64,000 nt of DNA from DATGUP01 sp035301265 (GTDB taxonomy: Bacteria; Bacillota; Bacilli; Bacillales; Amphibacillaceae). Each line of letters opens with the position of its first letter. The first letter of the stretch is position 1. The notes beneath the pieces are model-generated. The model did no database searches and was not told where the DNA came from. It worked only from the letters and a program-made list of their open reading frames with translations. The position numbers and the translations under genes are program-made. Below, piece after piece: positions 42,284-51,230 of the stretch. Where the stretch lies: assembly GCA_035301265.1 (NCBI GenBank), contig DATGUP010000018.1:1-64000 (forward strand). The letters run 5' to 3'.

Positions 42284-42601
42284 ATGATTGTGCAGGAAAT
42301 AACGCATGACCGCTTACAGCAAGACGATTTATTGCTGTATATTCATACACCATTTTGCGGAACGTGTCGTTTAGCACGTACGATGTTGATGAAAATTGAA
42401 AGTTTGCACAACAAAGATATCTTTTACGAAATGAATGCAGCCTTTTTTCCCCAATTTATGCAGGAAGCGCAAGTCGAAAGCGTTCCGTGTTTATTGATAA
42501 AACAGGATGGCAAGATTGTAGAAAAAGTATACGTATTTCGTTCGGTAGCGAATATTTATCAATACTTATTCGCTTATCAGCCGAAAATGTTTACAAAATA
42601 A
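42284..42601 (+). CDS. yusE: Thioredoxin-like protein YusE
   Basis: A protein of about 105 residues with a thioredoxin fold. The redox motif is TPFCGTCRLARTML (Cys-Gly-Thr-Cys), and the cis-Pro loop is VESVPCLLIKQDG. A thiol-disulfide exchange role is likely but the partner is unknown. The start is uncertain: TTG 42263, ATG 42284 and GTG 42290 are in frame. AGGTGATG covers the ATG, so the GTG is also plausible. It lies directly after yusF and before the metNIQ riboswitch. Confidence 0.82.
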   Translation: MIVQEITHDRLQQDDLLLYIHTPFCGTCRLARTMLMKIESLHNKDIFYEMNAAFFPQFMQEAQVESVPCLLIKQDGKIVEKVYVFRSVANIYQYLFAYQPKMFTK

Positions 42602-42623
42602 AAAATATCCCTACGATGCTATA

Positions 42624-42652
42624 TTGACGGAAGAAATAATGTGTGATAATAT
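42624..42652 (+). promoter_or_regulatory. Promoter of the metNIQ operon
   Basis: TTGACG, a 17-base spacer and TAATAT, about 35 bp upstream of the SAM aptamer. Confidence 0.65.
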
Positions 42653-42686
42653 AATCTTCACGCTAGAAAATTGAATGATCGATCAT

Positions 42687-42802
42687 CTCTTATCAAGAGC
42701 GGTGGAGGGACTGGCCCTGTGAAACCGCGGCAACCATCAGACGAAAGCTGTCTGGTAAAGGTGCCAATTCCTGCAAAGCTGTTAAGCTTTGATAGATAAG
42801 AG
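42687..42802 (+). promoter_or_regulatory. SAM-I (S-box) riboswitch aptamer
   Basis: The aptamer opens CTCTTATCAAGAGCGGTGG, contains AGGGACTGGCCCTGTGAAAC and CGGCAACC, and closes GATAGATAAGAG, the standard S-box core. The P1 strands CTCTTATC and GATAAGAG pair. S-adenosylmethionine binding should stabilise P1 and allow the following terminator to form, shutting off methionine import when SAM is high. Confidence 0.96.
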
Positions 42803-42821
42803 AACGAAGGCTGATATATAG

Positions 42822-42857
42822 ACGTCTTTCTGTTCTCTTACAGAAAGACGTTTTTTT
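42822..42857 (+). terminator. SAM-riboswitch terminator
   Basis: A 12-bp perfect stem ACGTCTTTCTGT with ACAGAAAGACGT, a six-base loop and seven T. The segment GTTCTCTTA (42832-42840) within it is also perfectly complementary to TAAGAGAAC (42797-42805) at the 3' side of P1, which gives the competing antiterminator. Confidence 0.95.
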
Positions 42858-42882
42858 AGTTAAAGTTTAGACGAAGGTAGGG

Positions 42883-43908
42883 ATGTATGTGATATCGATT
42901 AAAAATTTAAGTAAAATTTTTGTCTCTGATAAACAGCGTATAAAGGCAGTCGATGATTTAACACTCGAGATAAATGAAGGCGAGATCTTCGGTGTGATCG
43001 GCTATAGTGGCGCCGGCAAAAGCACATTTGTTCGGCTGTTGAACCGGTTGGAAGAACCAACTAACGGGCGTGTCATCATCGGTGATAAAGATATGACGTC
43101 ACTCAGAGGAAAAGAGCTACGCCAAGCACGGCAAAATATCGGTATGGTCTTTCAGCATTTCAATTTACTTTGGTCGCGAACGGTAAAAGACAACATAGCA
43201 TTCCCGTTAGAAATCGCCGGTGTTACAAAAGCAGAACGCTGCCAGCGCGTGCAGGAACTCATCGATCTTGTCGGGCTTTCTGGACGTGAAGATGCGTATC
43301 CGGCGCAATTGAGCGGCGGCCAAAAACAGCGGGTTGGCATTGCCAGAGCTTTAGCTAACAGGCCGAAAGTGTTGCTCTGTGATGAGGCGACTTCTGCACT
43401 CGATCCGGAGACAACCGATTCAATATTAAATTTGTTGGTAGATATTAATAAAAAACTTGGTTTGACGATTATTCTTATTACACACGAAATGCATGTTGTC
43501 CGTAAAATCTGTACTCGGGTCGCAGTGATGGAAGAAGGAAAAATCGTCGAGCAAGGAGATGTGCTCGATGTATTTTTGCATCCGCAACAACACGTGACAA
43601 AGACTTTCGTCAGACCCGACGACGAAGAAGATAATATTGATCGGTTATTGGAGCAATGTAAAAGCGGTCAAATTCTTCGGCTTCATTTTATCGGCGAGGC
43701 GGCCAATAGACCATTAATCAGCCAATTCGTTAAACAATTTCCCGTTGATATCAATATATTACAAGGAAAGATAACGCAAATGCGGCATGGTGCTTATGGA
43801 ACATTGTTTGTACAAATCGATGGAGAAGATGAAGATATAAAACAGGCTGTCGCTTTTATGAAGGAACAAACCGCGATTGAAGTAGAGGTGATTTACGATG
43901 CTCGTTAA
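42883..43908 (+). CDS. metN: Methionine ABC importer, ATP-binding protein
   Basis: A 341-residue ATPase that powers methionine uptake. Walker A is GYSGAGKST near residues 39-47. The Q-loop block is MVFQHFNLLWSRTV, the signature is QLSGGQKQRVGIARAL, Walker B is VLLCDEATSALDPE, and the switch is LITHEMHVV. The C-terminal NIL domain (about 265-341, FPVDINILQGKITQMRHG) is the allosteric methionine sensor. The start is ATG 42883; GTG 42889 is a possible alternative. It overlaps metI by 11 bases and follows a SAM riboswitch. Confidence 0.96.
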   Translation: MYVISIKNLSKIFVSDKQRIKAVDDLTLEINEGEIFGVIGYSGAGKSTFVRLLNRLEEPTNGRVIIGDKDMTSLRGKELRQARQNIGMVFQHFNLLWSRTVKDNIAFPLEIAGVTKAERCQRVQELIDLVGLSGREDAYPAQLSGGQKQRVGIARALANRPKVLLCDEATSALDPETTDSILNLLVDINKKLGLTIILITHEMHVVRKICTRVAVMEEGKIVEQGDVLDVFLHPQQHVTKTFVRPDDEEDNIDRLLEQCKSGQILRLHFIGEAANRPLISQFVKQFPVDINILQGKITQMRHGAYGTLFVQIDGEDEDIKQAVAFMKEQTAIEVEVIYDAR

Positions 43909-44566
43909 CTGGTTTCCGAATTTAGATATGGAAGATTTTTGGCAAGCAACTTACGAAACGTTTTACATGACGATATTAGCGTTGATCGGGACATTTCTTC
44001 TCGGTATTTTACTCGGGCTGTTGCTTTATTTGACGATGAAGGGGGGAATATGGGAAAACAAAGTGATCAACGTAATTACTGCAACTATTGTCAACGTTTT
44101 TCGCGCCATCCCGTTCATTATTTTAATACTACTCCTGTTTCCATTTACGAATTTTTTAATCGGAACAATTCGCGGCCCGAATGCGGCACTACCAGCATTA
44201 ATCATAGGAGCGGCACCCTTTTATGGCCGGCTTGTTGAAATTGCGTTGAAAGAGGTTGATAAAGGCGTCGTGGAAGCTGCGATAGCTATGGGGGCAAAAA
44301 CACGGACGATTATCTTTCGTGTGTTGCTGCCAGAATCGATGCCTGCTCTTGTTTCAGGTTTGACAGTAACAGCGATCGCTTTAATTGGCTATACCGCTAT
44401 GGCCGGTGTGATCGGCGCTGGTGGACTCGGCAATTATGCATATTATTTCGGCTTTCAGCGACGCGATTTCGACGTCGTCTTAGTTTGTTCGGTTGCAATT
44501 GTAATCATCGTTTTCATTTTTCAATTTATTGGTGACTTTATTGCTCGGAAATTGGATAAACGTTAA
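43898..44566 (+). CDS. metI: Methionine ABC importer, permease
   Basis: A 222-residue inner-membrane permease (called MetP in B. subtilis) with five helices. The EAA loop, EAAIAMGAKTRTIIFRVLLPESMPAL near residues 127-152, contacts the ATPase. FRAIPFIILILLLFPFTNFLIGT and YTAMAGVIGAGGLGNYAY are family blocks. The ATG lies inside the 3' end of metN, so the two are translationally coupled. Confidence 0.95.
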   Translation: MLVNWFPNLDMEDFWQATYETFYMTILALIGTFLLGILLGLLLYLTMKGGIWENKVINVITATIVNVFRAIPFIILILLLFPFTNFLIGTIRGPNAALPALIIGAAPFYGRLVEIALKEVDKGVVEAAIAMGAKTRTIIFRVLLPESMPALVSGLTVTAIALIGYTAMAGVIGAGGLGNYAYYFGFQRRDFDVVLVCSVAIVIIVFIFQFIGDFIARKLDKR

Positions 44567-44617
44567 AACGACTTTTGAATATACAATCACATTGTAAAAA
44601 GAGGAGCGTATGGACAT

Positions 44618-45457
44618 ATGAGAAAATTGTTAACCATTTTTTCCGTTTTGTTCGTGTTATTGCTGGCAGCTTGTGGAGGCGATGCTGAAGAAGATTTGAC
44701 GGGAAAAGATGATGGGATGACAGAATTGGTGATTGGGGCAACAAGCGTCCCGCATGCGGAAATATTGGAAGAAGCCAAACCATTGTTAGAGGAAAAAGGT
44801 ATAACATTGACGATCGAAGAATATCAGGATTATGTTTTACCAAACGATGATTTGGCCAACCGTGAGTTGGATGCTAATTATTTCCAGCATATTCCTCATC
44901 TTGAGGATACTGTAGCAGAAACCGGATACGATTTAGATTACATCGCGGGTATACACATTGAGCCGATGGGCGTTTATTCTAAAGATATAGCGCATTTGGA
45001 TGACATTGCCGATGGCACCGAAGTAGTTTTAAGCCATTCTGTTGCTGATCACGGCCGCGTATTAGCACTGTTTGAAGAAGCAGGGTTAATCACACTCGAT
45101 GATAGTGTCGAAAAATCTGCCGCAACAATTGATGATATTGTCGACAATCCGAAAAATCTTACATTTTCAGCGGATTATGAAGCTGCTTTTCTTCCTGAAT
45201 TGTACAACACGGAAGATAATGTTCTTGTAGCTATTAACACAAACTACGCGATTGAGGCTGGTTTGAATCCATTGGAAGATGCATTGTTTATAGAAGGTGA
45301 GGATTCGCCATATGTCAATGTTATGGCTGTTCGTGCGGAAGATAAAGATAATGAGGCGTTGAATACGCTAGTTGATGTATTGCATTCCGAGACGATTCAA
45401 GATTTTATACACAAAACATATGACGGTGCTGTCGTTCCGGTTGGAGGTGCTGAATAA
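44618..45457 (+). CDS. metQ: Methionine-binding lipoprotein
   Basis: A 279-residue NlpA-family substrate-binding lipoprotein. The lipobox is LLLAACGG near residue 20. The ligand domain has LVIGATSVPHAEILEEAKPLL near 41-61, ANYFQHIPHLEDT and GIHIEPMGVYS. AAGAGGAG precedes the ATG. It is the third gene of metN-metI-metQ. No clear terminator is seen between it and the M-box promoter 90 bp downstream. Confidence 0.95.
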   Translation: MRKLLTIFSVLFVLLLAACGGDAEEDLTGKDDGMTELVIGATSVPHAEILEEAKPLLEEKGITLTIEEYQDYVLPNDDLANRELDANYFQHIPHLEDTVAETGYDLDYIAGIHIEPMGVYSKDIAHLDDIADGTEVVLSHSVADHGRVLALFEEAGLITLDDSVEKSAATIDDIVDNPKNLTFSADYEAAFLPELYNTEDNVLVAINTNYAIEAGLNPLEDALFIEGEDSPYVNVMAVRAEDKDNEALNTLVDVLHSETIQDFIHKTYDGAVVPVGGAE

Positions 45458-45599
45458 AAATGATAGGGACATCTTTCATCAAGTGTGCATATGAATAATA
45501 TATAGAAAAATGAGGTAGCCTTTAATAGGGAGCGTCTTTTTTCAGTTTGTAGTTGACAAAACGAATGACATTCTATAGGCTCGTATTTGTATAAAAAAA

Positions 45600-45754
45600 C
45601 CTCGTTAGGCAAGGCTCCTGTGTCGGAGACAAGCTGCTGCCCAAAAACGTCCAAAGACGCCAATGGGTCAACAAAAACTATCGACATAAGGTAGTTTTTA
45701 ATGCAGCTGGATTTTGTCCTATGCCGCACAGTGCTAAAGCTCTACGAATAGAGG
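45600..45754 (+). promoter_or_regulatory. M-box magnesium riboswitch
   Basis: The segment carries the highly conserved ykoK-leader core: GTTAGGCAAGGCTCCTG, GCTGCTGCCCAAAAACGTCC, AAAGACGCCAATGGGTCAAC, ATCGACATAAGG, ATGCAGCTGGAT, TGTCCTATGCC and GTGCTAAAGCTCTACGA. It senses Mg2+ directly: high Mg2+ compacts the RNA and favours the terminator before mgtE. TTGACA at 45553-45558 is the likely -35 of its promoter; the -10 is imperfect. Confidence 0.96.
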
Positions 45755-45816
45755 GAATCTGCAGTATATCTAGTTGTATCCTTGCTCGGGGTACATGGCT
45801 CGATTATGCTATTTAC

Positions 45817-45847
45817 AACACCTTCTTTCGTGGAGAAGGTGTTTTTT
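45817..45847 (+). terminator. M-box expression-platform terminator
   Basis: Ten-bp perfect arms AACACCTTCT and AGAAGGTGTT, a seven-base loop and a T run, 76 bp before the mgtE ATG. Confidence 0.9.
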
Positions 45848-45922
45848 ATATGTCATTTTAGACGAACAGATATTTCAACTAAAACACCAGTAGATGAAGT
45901 CAAACAAAGGGGGTATAGCAAC

Positions 45923-47284
45923 ATGGTCAAGCTGGATAAGAAAACGCGTGAACATTACGTCAAAAACATTATGACCGCATTGCATGAAGCGAAAAAAGAA
46001 GGGTTTCGAAATTTGTTTCTTGATTTACATCCGTCCGATCAATTGGATGTGTTTATTACGTTAAACAATGAAGAACGAGAACGGGTTTATGCCTTTCTTA
46101 CTCCAAATGAATTTGCTGATATTTTTGGTGGTTTAGATACAGAGAGACAAAAGCAGTTTTTCCTGGAAATGGATGAAACTTACGCATACAACATGTTTAA
46201 CAGTATGTTTACAGATGATGTTGCCGATTTTTTAACAAATATTAATGGCACCCGTGCTGAATCCATTCTCAACAATATGGATAAAGATCTGGCCGAGAAG
46301 GTTCGCACATTGCTATCGTATGCCCATGAAACAGCGGGCTCCATCATGACCAAAGAATTGATCCATATTTCTTCAACCGCACAAGTTGCCGATGTGTTGG
46401 AAAAACTAAGACACGATGCCCCAGATGCGGAAATCATTTATTATTTGTATGTGGTGGATTCCGAAAAGCGGCTCGTCGGTGTAGTCTCATTACGAGATTT
46501 AATCGTTGCCCCACCGAATGCTGTAATAAAAGATGTTATGAGCACACGCGTCATTTCTGTGACAGAGGATGTCGATCAGGAAGATGTCGGCAAAATGATC
46601 AAGAAGTACGACTTGCTTGCGCTTCCGGTTGTCTCAAGCGAAAACCATTTACTCGGGATTGTGACAGTGGATGATGTAATGGATATTTTAGAAGAAGAAA
46701 CGACTGAAGACTTCGGAGAAATTTCTGCGGTCAAGGGTGCGACAGATATCAATATGAGTGCGTTTGCAGCAGCTCGCAAACGCTCGCCTTGGATCATCGC
46801 ACTCATGTTTTTCGGCATGATTACAGCCGGTATCGTCGAATCGTTCGAGGAAACACTCGAACAAATTTTATTGCTTGGCGCATTTGTGCCGATGATCATG
46901 GACTCTGGAGGAAACGTAGGGACACAGTCGCTTACCGTCGCTGTGCGCGGTCTTGCCCTTGGAACTGTTGGCAAGCGTGATTTGTGGAGAATGGTACGGC
47001 GAGAATTCAGCACGGGAATGCTTATCGGTTTGGCTTGTATGGCTCTGATGATGATATTGATTCCGTTGATCTTCGGGAACTGGTTGGTCGGTATCATTGT
47101 CGGTGTATCTATTTTCTTGACGCTTTGTATTTCTTCAGTCGTCGGCGCGGTTATTCCGATTGTGATTAACAAACTGAAGGTCGATCCAGCCGTTGCTTCA
47201 GGACCGTTTATTACAACGATCAATGATATTTTAGGATTGCTTATTTATTTTTCGATTGCCACAGCTCTTATGGATTTTCTCTAA
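45923..47284 (+). CDS. mgtE: Magnesium transporter MgtE
   Basis: A 453-residue Mg2+ channel. The cytosolic N domain (about 1-130) has repeats such as FITLNNEERERVYAFLTPNEFADIF. A CBS pair (about 135-255) follows, with AGSIMTKELIHIS and VIKDVMSTRVISVTEDVDQEDV. The five-helix pore (about 285-453) carries GAFVPMIMDSGGNVGTQS, whose Asp binds Mg2+. The ATG at 45923 has AAAGGGGG upstream. The open frame back to 45782 runs through the riboswitch terminator and is not coding. Confidence 0.95.
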   Translation: MVKLDKKTREHYVKNIMTALHEAKKEGFRNLFLDLHPSDQLDVFITLNNEERERVYAFLTPNEFADIFGGLDTERQKQFFLEMDETYAYNMFNSMFTDDVADFLTNINGTRAESILNNMDKDLAEKVRTLLSYAHETAGSIMTKELIHISSTAQVADVLEKLRHDAPDAEIIYYLYVVDSEKRLVGVVSLRDLIVAPPNAVIKDVMSTRVISVTEDVDQEDVGKMIKKYDLLALPVVSSENHLLGIVTVDDVMDILEEETTEDFGEISAVKGATDINMSAFAAARKRSPWIIALMFFGMITAGIVESFEETLEQILLLGAFVPMIMDSGGNVGTQSLTVAVRGLALGTVGKRDLWRMVRREFSTGMLIGLACMALMMILIPLIFGNWLVGIIVGVSIFLTLCISSVVGAVIPIVINKLKVDPAVASGPFITTINDILGLLIYFSIATALMDFL

Positions 47285-47350
47285 AATGATTTATAAATGA
47301 AAAGATTTGCCAACACATTCGAAATGATTTAAGATTGTAATGAGAATAAA

Positions 47351-47379
47351 TTGAGAATGGATTATCTATCCATTATAAA
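47351..47379 (+). promoter_or_regulatory. suf operon promoter with palindromic operator
   Basis: TTGAGA (47351-47356), a 17-base spacer and TATAAA (47374-47379). The spacer is filled by the inverted repeat AATGGAT-TATCT-ATCCATT (47356-47374, seven-bp perfect arms). A repressor bound there would cover both promoter elements. Confidence 0.65.
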
Positions 47380-47407
47380 ATATATTATGAGTTTTGGAGG
47401 TATCGTT

Positions 47408-48193
47408 ATGTCAGGATCAGTACTGGAAATCAAAAATCTTCACGTATCCGTTGAAGATAAAGAAATATTAAACGGCGTAAACCTTACCATAAAAGGTGGC
47501 GAGTTCCACGCCATCATGGGGCCGAACGGAACAGGTAAATCGACGCTTGCTTCGGCTATCATGGGACATCCGCATTATGAAATCACCGAAGGCAGCGTCC
47601 TTTTGGATGGCGAAGACGTTTTGCAAATGGATGTGGACGAGCGCGCACGTGCTGGGCTCTTTCTCGCAATGCAATATCCGAGCGAAATCAGCGGTGTAAC
47701 CACATCTGATTTCTTACGCACAGCCATTAACGCACGTCGTGGTGAGGGGAATGAGATTTCTTTAATGAAATTCATTAAAGAAATGGATAGTGTTCTCGAC
47801 GAGCTTGATGTTGATAAAAATATGGCACAACGCTATTTGAATGAAGGGTTTTCCGGCGGTGAGAAAAAACGGAACGAAATCGTTCAACTAATGTTGCTTA
47901 AACCGGCCATTGCCATTTTGGATGAAGTTGACTCCGGTTTGGACATCGACGCATTGAAAGTCGTCTCTAAAGGCGTTAACAAGATGCGTAGCGACGATTT
48001 CGGCTGCTTGATGATTACACACTACCAGCGGTTATTAAACTATATTACACCGGATTATGTCCACGTTATGATGCAAGGGCGCATTGTTAAATCAGGCGGA
48101 CCTGAATTAGCAGAACGCCTTGAGGCAGAAGGTTATGAGTGGATCAAAGAAGAACTCGGTATTGAAGATGAAACAGTTGGGCAGAAAGCGTAA
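47408..48193 (+). CDS. sufC: Fe-S cluster assembly ATPase SufC
   Basis: A 261-residue cytosolic ABC-type ATPase that drives the SufBCD scaffold. Walker A is GPNGTGKST near residues 34-42, the signature is EGFSGGEKKRNEIVQLML, Walker B is AILDEVDSGLDIDAL, and the switch is MITHYQR. GGAGG lies upstream of the ATG at 47408. It is first of sufC-sufD-sufS-sufU-sufB, the normal Firmicute order. Confidence 0.97.
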   Translation: MSGSVLEIKNLHVSVEDKEILNGVNLTIKGGEFHAIMGPNGTGKSTLASAIMGHPHYEITEGSVLLDGEDVLQMDVDERARAGLFLAMQYPSEISGVTTSDFLRTAINARRGEGNEISLMKFIKEMDSVLDELDVDKNMAQRYLNEGFSGGEKKRNEIVQLMLLKPAIAILDEVDSGLDIDALKVVSKGVNKMRSDDFGCLMITHYQRLLNYITPDYVHVMMQGRIVKSGGPELAERLEAEGYEWIKEELGIEDETVGQKA

Positions 48194-48209
48194 AAACAGG
48201 AGGGGTAAC

Positions 48210-49517
48210 ATGACTGTTGAGACAAAACGTCTATACGATAAAGATTATATCGAACAGTTTTCACAGGAGCGATATGAGCCCGAATGGATGAAATCATTAC
48301 GCCTTCATGCTCTGGAACAAGTAGATGTGCTTGAATTGCCAACCCCTGATAAAACGAATATCGGGAAGTGGAATTTCAGCCGTTTCAAACATACTGCCCA
48401 GGGCGAGACGATTTCATCTTTAGAGGCACTTCCTGAGAAATTGAAAGATTTCATTGATTTGGAAAACATTCCAGAAAACGTGCTCATTCAACGCAATCAG
48501 TCGGTTGCTTACAGTACATTAAGCAAAGAGTTGAAAGATAAAGGCGTCATTTTCACGGATATTTTCACTGCGCTCAGAGAACATGAAGACCTCGTGAAGC
48601 GTTACTACATGAAAGATGCTGTCTCCGTAGATGAGCACCGTTTAACCGCATTGCATGCAGCATTGATGAACGGCGGTATCTTCGTATATGTACCTAAGAA
48701 TGTTCAAATAGAAGAGCCGCTGCAGACGATTTACTGGCAGGAAGATCCGGAAGTGGCCCTTTTCAACCATGTTCTCGTCGTCGCTGAAGAAAGCAGCTCG
48801 CTAACCTATGTTGAAAACTATATATCCCATAACGATGAGCAGGAAACAGTGGCCAATGTGATCACTGAAGTCATTGCTCAAAACAATGCGTACATTTCGT
48901 TTGGTGCCGTTGACAACTTTGCTGCCGGTACAACGACATACATGAACCGTCGCGGCGTCGCTTATCGCGATGCGACCATTGATTGGGCCTTCGGGCAAAT
49001 GAATGACGGAAACACTGTGTTTGAAAACGAAACCCATTTAATTGGCGACAACTCATCGACACATCCCAAAACGGTGTCCGTTGGTCGCGGAAGACAGATC
49101 GAGAATTTCACTGCTCGCACAGTGCACCATGGCAAGGATACAGAATCCTTTATTCTCCAGCACGGAGTCATGAGGGATAAAGCAACCGCGATTTTCAATG
49201 CCATTGGAAAAATTGAAAATGCAGCAACGCGCTCAAATGCAGAACAAGAATCCCGTGTGTTAATGTTAAGCGATAAAGCACGTGGCGATGCCAACCCAAT
49301 TCTTCTAATCGATGAAAATGACGTAACCGCAGGGCATGCAGCATCGGTCGGCCGAATCGATCCACTACAGCTCTATTACTTGATGAGTCGGGGTATTACA
49401 CGAGAGGAAGCTGAAAATCTGATTATATTCGGTTTCCTTGAGCCAGTCGTCGATCAATTGCCGATCCCTTCGGTACAGAAACAGTTGCGACAAGTCATTG
49501 AAAGGAAAGTCAACTAA
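48210..49517 (+). CDS. sufD: Fe-S cluster assembly protein SufD
   Basis: A 435-residue scaffold partner of SufB and SufC. The N-terminal helical part ends in KDKGVIFTDIFTALREHEDL near 112-131. The parallel beta-helix follows with GGIFVYVPKNVQIEEPLQ, and the C-terminal domain includes LYYLMSRGITREEAENLIIFGFLEPV. GGAGGGG precedes the ATG at 48210. Its stop shares one base with the sufS start (TAATG). Confidence 0.95.
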   Translation: MTVETKRLYDKDYIEQFSQERYEPEWMKSLRLHALEQVDVLELPTPDKTNIGKWNFSRFKHTAQGETISSLEALPEKLKDFIDLENIPENVLIQRNQSVAYSTLSKELKDKGVIFTDIFTALREHEDLVKRYYMKDAVSVDEHRLTALHAALMNGGIFVYVPKNVQIEEPLQTIYWQEDPEVALFNHVLVVAEESSSLTYVENYISHNDEQETVANVITEVIAQNNAYISFGAVDNFAAGTTTYMNRRGVAYRDATIDWAFGQMNDGNTVFENETHLIGDNSSTHPKTVSVGRGRQIENFTARTVHHGKDTESFILQHGVMRDKATAIFNAIGKIENAATRSNAEQESRVLMLSDKARGDANPILLIDENDVTAGHAASVGRIDPLQLYYLMSRGITREEAENLIIFGFLEPVVDQLPIPSVQKQLRQVIERKVN

Positions 49518-50737
49518 TGGATGTGCAAGCCATTAAACGTGAGTTTCCGATTTTGGATCAGGAAATTAATGGGCACCCGTTGGTTTATTTGGACTCCTCA
49601 GCAACGGCGCAAAAACCTGTGTCGGTTATCGAGACAGTCAATCGCTACTATCGGGAGGATAACTCTAATGTGCACCGCGGCGTGCATACGCTAGGAAGCA
49701 GGGCAACGGATCAGTATGAAGATGCTCGTGAAAAAGTGCGGCGCTTTATAAATGCTGACAGTACGGCAGAAATTATCTTCACCCGTGGTACAACGACATC
49801 GATCAACATGGTTGCACATAGTTATGGAAGAGAAAACTTAGCGCAAGGGGATGAAATTGTCCTCACACCAATGGAGCATCATAGCAATATCATCCCCTGG
49901 CAACAGGTCGCTAAAGCAACCGGTGCTAAACTGAAGTACATTCCAATGCAATCCGATGGCACAATTACGCTTGCCGATGTACAAAAGACCGTTACGGCCG
50001 CCACAAAAGTGGTAGCCATTTCCCATGTATCGAATGTTCTCGGCACCATTAATCCAGTCAAGGATATTGCCAACATCGCTCATGACAACGGCGCCATTCT
50101 CCTCGTTGACGGAGCCCAGGGTGCTCCGCATATCCCAGTGGACGTTAAGGATATGGATTGCGATTTCTATACGTTTTCCGGACATAAAATGTGCGGACCG
50201 ACGGGAATCGGTGTTTTGTATGGTAAACGCGAGCTTCTAGAAACGATGGAACCGGTGGAATTTGGCGGTGAAATGATCGATTTTGTCGATCTGTATGATG
50301 CCACATGGAAAGAGCTGCCTTGGAAGTTTGAAGGGGGCACACCGGTTATCGCTGGAGCGATTGGTTTAGGAGCAGCCATCGACTTTTTAAACGAGATCGG
50401 CATGGACGCTATTTTTAAACACGGCAAGCACTTAGCTGCTTATGCCATGGAAAAACTGAGTGATATTGACGAATTAGCAATCTATGGTCCAAAAGAGCGA
50501 GCAGCACTTGTAACATTTAACCTTGGCGAAATCCACCCTCACGATGTTGCAACGGTTCTTGATGCGGAAGGAATTGCTGTTCGAGCAGGCCACCACTGTG
50601 CTCAGCCGCTCATGAAGTGGCTGGGCGTTACGGCAACCGCTCGCGCTAGTTTTTACCTGTACAATACAGAAGAGGATATTGACCGTCTTGTTGCTGGACT
50701 CTTGAAAACGAAGGAGTTTTTCGGTCATGTCATTTAA
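49517..50737 (+). CDS. sufS: Cysteine desulfurase SufS
   Basis: PLP enzyme that takes sulfur from cysteine and passes it to SufU. It has 406 residues. The PLP Lys is in FSGHKMCGPTGIG near residue 224, and the persulfide Cys is in VRAGHHCAQPLMKWL near 361. LDSSATAQKP near 25-34 and TRGTTTSINMVA are substrate and cofactor contacts. It is the group II (SufS) type. It overlaps sufD by one base and sufU by 11 bases. Confidence 0.97.
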   Translation: MDVQAIKREFPILDQEINGHPLVYLDSSATAQKPVSVIETVNRYYREDNSNVHRGVHTLGSRATDQYEDAREKVRRFINADSTAEIIFTRGTTTSINMVAHSYGRENLAQGDEIVLTPMEHHSNIIPWQQVAKATGAKLKYIPMQSDGTITLADVQKTVTAATKVVAISHVSNVLGTINPVKDIANIAHDNGAILLVDGAQGAPHIPVDVKDMDCDFYTFSGHKMCGPTGIGVLYGKRELLETMEPVEFGGEMIDFVDLYDATWKELPWKFEGGTPVIAGAIGLGAAIDFLNEIGMDAIFKHGKHLAAYAMEKLSDIDELAIYGPKERAALVTFNLGEIHPHDVATVLDAEGIAVRAGHHCAQPLMKWLGVTATARASFYLYNTEEDIDRLVAGLLKTKEFFGHVI

Positions 50738-51161
50738 CAATCTCGATACATTATACAGACAAGTGATCCTCGATCATTATAAAAATCCGCGCAACCGTGG
50801 CGCTCTCGAAGGAGATGCGTTAACGGTTGACATGAACAACCCGACGTGCGGAGACCGCATCCAACTGCAGCTGCAGATCAACGATGATATCGTCCAGGAC
50901 GCCAAGTTCACAGGTGAAGGATGTTCGATCAGTATGGCATCGGCATCGATGATGACCGAAGCCATCAAAGGGAAAACAATTGACGAGGCATTGCGCATGT
51001 CGCAATTATTTTCGGATATGATGCTTGGAAAAGATGTGGATACGGATGCTTTCGACCTGGATGATATCGAAGCCTTACAAGGGGTCTCCCAATTTCCGGC
51101 GCGGATCAAATGTGCCACATTGGCATGGAAGGCGATGGAAAAAGGCGTTCATGAAGAATAG
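50727..51161 (+). CDS. sufU: Sulfur transfer protein SufU
   Basis: Zinc-containing acceptor of sulfur from SufS, 144 residues. Its three Cys and one Asp ligands are in NPTCGDRIQL near 38-43, TGEGCSISMASASM near 66 and ARIKCATLAWKAM near 128. The 18-residue insertion that distinguishes SufU from IscU is present around SDMMLGKDVDTDAFD. The start codon lies within sufS. In Firmicutes this protein is a transfer partner rather than the main scaffold. Confidence 0.96.
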   Translation: MSFNNLDTLYRQVILDHYKNPRNRGALEGDALTVDMNNPTCGDRIQLQLQINDDIVQDAKFTGEGCSISMASASMMTEAIKGKTIDEALRMSQLFSDMMLGKDVDTDAFDLDDIEALQGVSQFPARIKCATLAWKAMEKGVHEE

Positions 51162-51230
51162 ACAGTGTTTTGCGGTCTATTTGAAATTTGGTGCGAAAGA
51201 ATACATAATACCTATAAGGAGGTTTTATTG

